Source of the DNA: an uncultured Treponema sp.
Lineage (GTDB): Bacteria; Spirochaetota; Spirochaetia; Treponematales; Treponemataceae
Length of the DNA stretch: 12,304 nt
Reading direction: 5' to 3'
Assembly: GCA_937891125.1 (NCBI GenBank)
Contig: CALAEZ010000068.1
Span: 1-12,304, forward strand
A program made the translations under genes and the position numbers. How positions within the stretch are numbered: position 1 is the stretch's first letter; every line of letters begins with the position of its first letter. Under the pieces are notes generated by a model. That model did not search any database. It was given only the letters and a program-made list of their open reading frames with translations, and was not told where the DNA came from. Positions 1-9,900 of the stretch are shown here, in pieces.

Positions 1-963
1 TTTGTCATAAGCGGCTACGCCATTAACGAAGACAAGGCTGACGGTTCTACCTATTCAGAAGCAGATACGGTATCAGATTCTGTGACGACCGAAGCCGGCT
101 ACCGCCTGTACTACACGGAATCAAGCATGAATCTGTCGGTTAGCTACGGTCTGGATGAAACAAACATCAGCACGGCAAGCGTTTCGCTGTATGCGGTCGA
201 TACTTCAGTAACCGATGATTTGGCAGAAGGCTATGACGAAAACAAGGTGCTCGTCTGGACGTGGAACGAAGAAGTCGCCGTTTCGTATGCGGCAGGCAAG
301 GCGCTGACTTCTACCGATGATGACTATGCGACGTACCTTGCACTGGTAAAAGCTGACCCTGACAGCTATCGCTACACCGTAACCAGCTCCAGCGAAAACA
401 CCGACAGCCTTTCGCAGGAAGTAAGCTTAGACAGCAACAGCGTAACTGCGCTCCATACCTACCGTTTTGTGGTAGAAGGTTACGACATTGACGACATGAG
501 CATTGTCGCCTCTGCAAGCGCTGGCTACGGCTTCTGGCCAAAAACGGCGACAACCGTGCCTACGGTAGAATTTAGCAGCGACACGGACGAAGCGAACAGG
601 AAGAATCTACAGGACGAAGCGATTGTCAGCGAGTCGACCTTTACGAGCGGACTTACCTTTACGGGAACCGCAACTTCGACAACAGCACTCACAAGCGAGC
701 TTTCAGTAAAGCTTGAGATGAGCGACTCCTCGGGCGCACAGGAAAGCGTAACGGTTACTAAAACGCCCGACTATTCGGTCAAAAAAGACGGTTCGTACAC
801 CTACAGCTGGAGCTTTACTGTTGGCGCCGACAGCTCAGAAAGCGACATGGCGTCTCTTATAACAACCGCCGGCCGCTATAAGCTTACTGCTTCGGTCATC
901 GCAAAGAACTCTGGTGGCACCACCACCGAAAAACGCACTATCATTGTTGACACCAAGGCGCCG
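1..963 (+). other. Divergent N-terminal-side region of the giant protein
   Basis: This stretch (residues 1-321 of the visible frame) precedes the regular array. It probably holds two or three beta-sandwich modules. One ends near Y-G-F-W-P-K (about 529-543), followed by a proline-containing linker (TTVPTVEF, about 550-573). The next ends with R-T-I-I-V-D-T-K-A-P at 934-963, the first canonical linker. Tyr and Trp are more frequent than in the array. I do not recognise a named family. The calls rest on spacing and on strand-like alternation of residues, so exact module limits are uncertain. Confidence 0.55.
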
Positions 964-3900
964 GAAGTAAAAAGCCTTGCGATTACCGACTCGGCAACCG
1001 GCACCATTACGGTAGATGCTGCTGAGCTTACCGTAAGCTACATAAATCCGTCAAATGTAGACAGCTACACCATAAGCGGCGAATCCTCTGACAACTACGA
1101 GCTTGCAGAGACCGCCTACACCATTACGGGCGTTGCAAGCAACGGCTCTGCACTTGTCATTTCAAGCGACGATGACGGCGCAACGCAGCTGGTAGACGCA
1201 AGCGGAAACGCGCTTGAAAGCTGGAAGCTCGCCGTCGATTTAAGCGGCTTTGCTCCCGTTGACGGCGCGGCTGACATTGTGGTAACCGCAACGGCAAAGG
1301 ACAGCGCTGGTAACGTTTCTGATACTGAAACACTTTACTTAGAGCTTGATACAACCGCGCCGGTGCTTACTCAGGATTACATCGGCTCTTCTCTGTACGA
1401 CGATGCGCTTGCCGCGGCATGGCAGAACAGCAAGAGTTTAGGCATTTCAGGCACGTGGACGGAAGAAGGCAGCGGCATTGTCGCCATCTACTACACGTAT
1501 GCCGCAGGCTCTACTGCAAAATGGACAAGCGCAGGCGACTACAGCGCGGCAAACAGCGGCGCAAGCCTGATTTACACGATTGACGCAGGCTCTACCGAAA
1601 CATTCAGCGGCGTTACACTGCAGCTTACTGGCACTGAAAATGTCCTGCAGTATGTGGCGGTCGACAAGGTAGGAAACGTTTCCGAGCTGTACACGCGCAC
1701 CATAAAGGTAGACGTGAACGCGCCGACAGTTACCGCAACAACAGCAAGCGCGCGCTCTACCATCAGCACGGCGGCGGCAGATGTTCCGCTTACCTTTACG
1801 ATTGCAGACAGCGCAAGTGAAAGCGGCATTGACATTTCAACGCTTACGCTCGCCATCGGAAGTAACAGCATAAGCGGCGCATCCCTTTCTGACAGCACTA
1901 CGTCGGTAAACACGGCATACGGCTCATTAAGCTATGCAACGGCTACCGATAGCACGACAGGCGTTACCACTTATACGGTAACCGCCAAGCCAAGCAACAG
2001 CGCGCTCCTTTCAGATGACAACGAAAACAAGCTTACGTCAGGCTCGACAACGTTTGTCAACGTTACGGTTTCTGACGTTGCCGGTAACCAGACGACCACG
2101 GCGATTCATACCTTTGTTGTCGACACCGACGCGCCGGAGGTAACCGTGACAAAGGTGAGCGGCACGGCGCAGTACTTACAGAAGTCTACAGCGGTCACTG
2201 TTTCCATAAGCGACACCGGAACGCTTTCAACAGCCTGCTACCAGCTGTATGCGGCAAGCGACACGAGCTTTGCCAGCCCGCTCCTTGCTTCTCCGGTAGA
2301 TTTGACGTCTTCTCTTGGCTCAAGCCAGTCGGCTGTTTCATTCAGCTTTGACGTCGACATTACAGACCTGCTTACCGCAGGCACACTCAGCGACGCTTCA
2401 ACAGGCTCAGCAAGCGCAGCAAGCTCATTTGTGGTTGCCGTTATTGCAACCGACGCTGCCGGCAACACAAGCGAGTACAGCGCGGGCGTTTCTTCTTCCT
2501 ATACGATTGACCAGACCGCGCCTTCTCTTTCTGGCGCCACTATTGGCGGAGAAACGCCCGCAACGAGCGCCGACAGCGATAAAACCTGGCTCAGCGATGA
2601 AACGCTTACGGCTACCGCAACGCTTACCGACAGCGTAAGTGGCGTAAGTGCGCTCTACTACCAGCTGCAGGCAGCTGACGCGACACTAACCGACGTACTT
2701 TCGAGCGACAATTATGCAACGATTGGTACAAAGGTTGCTGTTTCTGGCACGAGCACTAGCTTTGAAGCAAACATAAAAGGCTTTGTCGCCTCTACAAGCG
2801 CAAACGTTGTGCGCTTTGTGGTGGTAGACGCTGTTGGTAACGCAAGCGATGTGTACACCTACTACGTCTGGCGTGATAGCGAAAGCCCGGTATTTAGCGA
2901 CACGAGCGACGCTACCGTAACGGGAAAAGCGGGCGCTACCTTTACCTTTACGTGCACCGTAACCGACGCGGCAAGCGGCATTAACAGCACGGGCTTTGTA
3001 GCAGTCATTGGGGACACGACGATTAGCGCCTCTGACACCACCTACGGCTCAATTTCTTACGACAGCAGCACGGGCACGGTTACCGTTACTACAGCCGCTG
3101 CGCTCACTGCTTCCGGCACAGATGCGCCGCTGACAGACGGTAAGCTCTACACCGTGAACCTGACTGCATACGATGTTGCGGGTAACAGCGAAACAAAGTC
3201 GATTTCGTACATGAAGGTCGATAACACCGCGCCGGTTGTTACGGTAGCAAAGGTAAGCGGCACGGACGTTTACGTAAAGGACACAAAGTCGATAACCGCT
3301 TCTATTGTGGACACGGGCGACATTGCTGCGGTCAGCTATAGCATTTTTGCCGCCTCTGACACCAGCTTTGGCACGCCGCTGCTTCCTGGCACGGCAACTG
3401 CTGACACGACAACCACATTTACCATCGACATTTCTTCACTTGTGACCGCAGGCAAGCTTAGCGACGCTTCGACAGGCTCAGCAACCGCAGCAAGCTCATT
3501 TGTGGTTGCCGTTATTGCAACCGACGCTGCTGGCAACACAAGCGCGTATGCCGATGGCGTTTCATCTACCTATTACGTAGATGTCACCGGCCCTGAGCTT
3601 ACAGACGGCGACAAACTTGGTTCGAGCGTCGGCTCATCGAGCAGCACCACGTGGGTAAACGCAAGCACGCTTGCCGTTTCTGGCACCTGGACTGACAGCG
3701 GCGCAGGCGCTTCTATGCTCTACTACCAGCTAAACGGTGTTGACTCTGACGGTGCAAGTGCAGCTACGATGACAGCCGCTAACTATGCAGACGTCTACAC
3801 TGGCTATGTTGCGCTTACTGGCTCTGCAAGCGCAGGGTATGCCTACAACACCAATATTGCAGGCTTTACGACAGGTACCAACACGCTCCTGTATGTAGCG

Positions 3901-6900
3901 GTTGACAGCCTCGGTAACGTAAGTGGCGTTGAAACGCGCACGGTGCAGGTAGATGTTGACGCGCCTACGGTAACGACAACAGCGACCGTTAACGAAACAG
4001 TTGGAAAGGCTTCTGCAAAGACGATTACAGGGCTTACCGTTTCCGACGAAGCAAGCGGCATTGATACGTCAAATCAGCACCCATTTGTCACCATCGGAAG
4101 CTACACGATTACGCACGGCACCACCTACAGCGTCGAATCTGATGCCCGCTACGGCTCAAGCCTTACGTTTACGGCGACCGCTACGAGCGACAGCACCGAT
4201 ACTGCCGGCACCTTTACGCTTACGCTCGGTACGGCTCTTTTAGGAAGCCTTTCTGACGCGAGCACGAACGCAATCAATGCAACCGTGTATGACAATGCGG
4301 GTAACTACGGCACCACAACGCTCGGCACGCTTACGATAGACTTAACCGCGCCGGTCGTTACGGTGACGAAGGTTTCGGGAGCCTACACGAATGGCGAAAC
4401 GGCGGTGACGGCAACCATAAAAGAAGCAAACTCCATTAGCCAGATTGACTGGGCAGTCTTTGCCTACAGCGACACGGCAAGCGACTATGATTCTGCGACT
4501 GCGCTTGACTTTGGCTCGCTTACTAAAGATGCCGCCGACACCATTAGCCCGGAAATTACGGTAGATTTCACCAAGCCGACAAGCGGCACGGCGACCTACA
4601 CTGACGGAAAATCATACGTTGTCTGCATTAAGGCAACCGATGCCGCTGGTAACGCAAGCAGCTACAGCGCAGGCGTTTCTTCTGCCTACACGATTGACTA
4701 CACCGAGCCGAGCTTTGACGCAAGCTCAAGCGGCGGCACAGCGACAGCAATCGGCGGTAAAACAGACTACACAACCGCATGGTTTACCGAAACGGCGCTT
4801 TCTGTCGTCGGAAGCTGGACTGAAGCAGGCAGCGGTATTGCCGCCGTGTACTACCAGGTGGTAGCCGCAGGCGACAGCACCACTGCAATGACCAACACGG
4901 ATTATGAAACGGCTGCAACCGGCTCATTCAGTACGACCGACAAGGGCACTTACGAAAACTTTAGCACGTCAATTTCCGGCTTTGTAACAGCAAGCGGAAA
5001 CACGCTGCGCCTTGTTGCGGTTGATAACGTAGGAAACGCTTCCGCCGTTCAGAGCTTTACAATAAATGTTGACGGCACCGAGCCGAAAATCGAGGCGGCA
5101 ACGAGCGGCTCAAGCGATGCAAGCTACGACTACGCGCTTACCGGCACGACCGTTGCAGGCGGCACAACGCCGGATGCGGTCAGTTTGTACTTTACGGCAA
5201 GCGACACCGCAGACGAAAGTGGCGTAGACAGCATTTCCGTCACCGTAAACGGCACGGCTCTTTCGCTCAGCGGCATACAGAGCGGCACGACGGATGCTAC
5301 CGACAGCACGTATGGCAGCACTGTTAAGTACACCGCCGCTTCTGACGGCGCAAGTGGTCTTGTTACCGTAACGCTTTCTTCAAGCCTGCTTAAAACGCTT
5401 TCTACCGGCTACTATCCGGTAAGCGCCACCGTTGCAGACCTTTCCGGCCGCTCAACAACAGCAAGCATCCGCACGCTGAACATTGACATGACCGGTCCGA
5501 CCGTAAAAATCAGCTCGCCTGTAAGCGGATCTGTCAACAAAACCATACTGATTGAAGGCACGGCATACGACACGGCAAGCGTAAGCGGCGTAACCGTGTG
5601 GGCAACAGCGACAGAGGGCGCCTCTGCAAGCGCTTCCGGCTCGGTCTCTGCAACGGTCACAAGCTTTACCAGCAGCACCGATGTCAGCTGGGAGGCAACG
5701 CTCGACACAACCGCGCTCTATAACAATCCGGGCACGCAGACTATATACCTGTACGCCGCCGCAACCGACAGCCTCGGAAACGCAACGGCTTCTGCCTCTT
5801 ACGCAAGCGCCACGGTTACCGTAAATCAGAACGCCGACCGCCCGACGGTAAAGGTAACGAACCTGACAAACAAGGGCACGACTTCATCTCCAAACTACGT
5901 ATTGCTGCAGGATGAAACCGGCTCGCTTTCTGGTACGGTAAGCGATGACGACAGTGCAAGTACTGCTGTCGTGGCGGCTTTCGTTGTATCAACAGCGGAA
6001 CTTACCGAAGTGCCGACAAATGGCAGTGGCAGCTGGACGGTCAAGACAGAAACTGATGAAATCACCTACGCACACGAAACTTATGGCACAACCGTCTTTA
6101 CGCCATCGACCGGCGACTGGACATACACACCGGCAGATACCGATGACGGCGAAAAGAGCGTGTACTTCTTAGTGCAGGACAACACCACAAACGGCATTTC
6201 AACGGTATTCTATGCGGGCGCTTCAAGCGAGCTTAGTCAGCCAAAGCTGCAGGTAAAATCAGACAGTGTGTCTACCAGCGCTGCCTTTACGTATCAGCTG
6301 AACAGCGGTGCTCCTGACATTGCGCAGGTTACGGCAACGGCGTACAAAGACGAAAGCACCGTTGCAAGCGCGTACACCACAACGGACAGCACGTCTGTTG
6401 CGGCAAGTGCTGATTTGAACACGCTTGCGGCTGCTCTTACGGTTGGCGGTACGGCGCGCCCATATGTTTCGCTCACCATAAAAGCGACCGACAATAACGG
6501 CATTGCGGGCATGACGCTTGCATTTGCCGACGGCAGCACCTATCTTTCTACCGACAATACAACCTATGGCTCAAGCAGCTACACTACCGACAGCACAGGC
6601 TTTACCGCTACTACTGACAGCACAACCGCTGAATGGTCGCCGGCGACAAAGCTTTCGGTAGCCTCGCTTGAAACAGGTACGTATAAAATTACTGTTACTG
6701 CATATGACTCCTCTGGCTTAAAATCGACAAATACGTATGAAATTGCGGTCGATAATTCCGGTCCTACTGTTTCGGTTACGACATCAGCAGATTCTCAGGC
6801 AGCAGATGTTGCTATAGCAGGTAGCGCACAAGATAGTGGCTCTGCCGGCACTTATGCGACAAAGTGGCTTATTCCAACGACAGAACAGGCTAAGCTTTCT

Positions 6901-9900
6901 GATAGCGAGCTGTATGCGCTTACGACCTGGAATGAAGATTTAGCAACTGGCTACACAGTGACGGGCTGGAAGTTTACGATTTCGGATTCTGTCATTAAAA
7001 CGTACGACAACACGACGTATGCGACAGCATCTGGCGACAAGTGGCTCATTCCGATTTACATTCTGTCGGAAGACTATTTAGGCTCGTACACCATTGACAG
7101 AAGCTACACGCTAACTCATGACCCGAATGCAAACCGCCCGAAGACAGAAATTACAACGCCGTCTTCTGAAGGAAATTCAAACTCCGGCTCTATCTTAGGC
7201 GGCAAAATCACTATTTTGGGAACGTCAACCATTCCATCGCAGCTCACTACGGTTGACAAAGTATATGTGCAGATTACGACAGCAACCGTAACCTACGATG
7301 ATGACGGTGAGATTAGTGCGGTTACCTGGCCAAGCGATACGGGGCTTGCGACTGACAAAGCAAAGGTCACTGCAAGCACAAGCTTTAATACAAGCGGCAT
7401 AAATGAAGGTGGCTACGGCTACACTGTGTACACGGCAACCGACGCATTGCCGTCTGGTGTTACCGAGCTTGCCTTTGGCTCTGACGAAAGCTCAAGTACC
7501 TGGTGGGGCGTGCAGGCGGAAAAGACAAGCTCTGCCTGGTACATTTATCTAAACGAAAACAAAGAGATGAACCCTGCCAGCGGCAAGATAAACAAGATTG
7601 CTGTGCGTGCCTGCGCAATCAATGCCAAGGGCGATGTTGGCGACTGGACGAGCTGGTACTACATTGATGTTGATTCTACCGCGCCGTCTATCACTGCTAA
7701 CCTGCGTCAGTACGATACGGCAATTTCAACTTCCAATGTTGACAGCATGGTAAAAGCAACGCCAAGCGCGACACAGTCATTTACCTCGCAGATGTACTTA
7801 AAGGGTGACTGGTATCTGACGGTGACTCTAAAAGATGAATCTTCTCTTGACAGCTACAGCGTTTCTAAATCTGGCTCGACCCCGACATACTACGCTTCCA
7901 ATAAGACATGGACGTATTCAGACAACAACACATCTACTGGAGACTCAGCGACAAGCGGAAAAACGGTTAGCTCCGTAACGCAAACGCTCTTTATTCCAGT
8001 AGATTCTACTTCGTCGAGCGTGACGTACACGATAGAAGTAACTGACAGTAACGAAAACGGCGGACACACGGTTTCAGGCACGTACGACTTTAACATTGAC
8101 AACACAGCACCCGTGATTGAAGCGGTCTTCAACGGTGAATCAAAAACTGATACCAATGTGCTTGTCAGTGGCACAACCTACACGGCTGCTGATGTAAACT
8201 ACACATTCCAGCTTGGCGGCACGGTTACCGAAACAGGCTCCGGCTTTGAAAACGTCGTATTCTACTTCCTGCGCGATTCTGACGTAATTCTAAGCGGCAG
8301 CACTGAAGTGCTGTTAGATCCGTTGCGCCTTTCTAGCAGCGACGGAATCGAAGCAAAAGTAACGTTAAGCGACCTTACCGCCCGCACCTATACACAGGGA
8401 AGCACAAGCTACACGCTGTACGGTCTAGAAGCGTCCGGCACCTTGAACGGCTACACGTTTACTGCTGACTCGACGTTAAGCGGCAATAACCATATCCGTG
8501 CAGGCGGCCTAGTTGAAGTTGGTGGCGCGCTTCGAAGAATTGAAAGCATAAGCGGCACGACCGTAACATTGAGTGAAGATTCTGGCGTAACTGCTGACAC
8601 AGTGGTAACCGCGTACTTTATCTACGCACAGGTCGTTGATAACACGTCAACTGAAAAAACATCAGACACTACGGCGCAGTGGTTTAGCTTCTCGAGTGGC
8701 GACGACGGCGACTTAATGCCAGAAAGCGTAACTGGCAGTAAGACAATCGGCTACACGTGGAATGCAACCATTCACTCGACAAATCTTCCTGACGGTAAGA
8801 CAAAGCTTGTGGTGCTTGCATTCGACAGCGCAGGAAACGTAAGCGGCGAAACCTTCACGCTCAGCGTAGAAAACTCAGCACCGCGCCTTGCAAAAGTGTT
8901 CCTGGGTACCGACCTTGACTCGAGCGACAGCTGGACGGCAAGCGAGTTTGAAGGCTATAACTTATACAGCGCTAACTCAACCTACGGACTTACCACGACA
9001 GAAGTGCGTGACGCCGTTTCTATCGCAACAGCAAATTGGGGCACTGCATTTGCGGTAAAAGACAAGCTTGCTGTTGTTGCAGAGTTTGTCGGAGGTAACG
9101 GTGACATCACTATGGTCTACAAAAAAGGCGCGACAGACACCACTGCGGTGACAACTGAAAGCGGTAAAACGGCGACCGCAAATACTGACATTACAAGCCT
9201 CATAACAGACACGGTAGGCAGTGTTTCGTATAACAGCAAGATGACCTCAACAAGCTTAAAGGGCTTTACGCTTACGAGCTTAGAGGCTGCTGCCGCCGAT
9301 GCGCTTGAAGACACCAATGCAACAGGAGTCGGCGCAAGCTTTACCTTCTGGGATTCAACCGATGAAACAGAAGCGGGCGTTAACAGCCAGAAATGTGTGT
9401 TGTACATAAGCGATTTGACGCTTGCATTGTATGATGACGTTGCTCCGATTGCAAAAATCAATCCGTTCTACTGGAATTCCAGCTCGGACAACAGCCTGTA
9501 CGGCAACAGCTCTGCAAACGGACACATTGAGCTTGAAGCAGATTTACCAACGGATACATTCAAAGACAGCAATAAGTCAACTACACCGCCGTCAGAATAT
9601 GACTTGGACCCGAAAGTGTCCGGCAAAATCGTGCTGACAGGAACGGCGTACGACAACAAGATGCTTAGCTCAATTACGCTTGCGCTTCCGGGCTTTACGA
9701 TTAACAACACGGACGCTTCAAGTGGCATTACCTTTGCTTCTTACACGGCAAGCGGCGGCTGGTCGCTCACTTCTGGCAGCGCAAGCGGCACAGACGGAGG
9801 CGATATAGACACAGACGGCTGGCAGTTCACGGTAAAAACGACCGATTTCTCCCAAAACGGACACACGGCAAGCTGGACGCTTACGATTGACACAAGCAAG

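Noticed and set aside
82..84. GTG as the start codon of the giant gene
   Set aside because: The frame is open from base 1 and the preceding 27 codons encode sequence of the same kind. No ribosome binding site is present, so the GTG is an internal Val.
780..790. Homopolymer tract as a phase-variation switch
   Set aside because: The A run here is only six bases. No longer tract or short tandem repeat occurs within the coding region; the eight-T run lies in the terminator.
1572..1913. Antisense open frame of 113 codons, and similar antisense or +2/+3 frames up to about 114 codons throughout
   Set aside because: They lie wholly inside the giant coding frame. Their low-complexity products mirror the Ser/Thr/Ala-rich codons, and similar ones recur at equivalent places in the repeats (2238-2468 and 3336-3539). 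None shows a family motif or its own start signals.
2389..3544. CRISPR-like or transposon-derived repeat
   Set aside because: There are only two long near-identical copies, 1071 bp apart, in frame within protein repeats. No regular short spacers, terminal inverted repeats or transposase are present.
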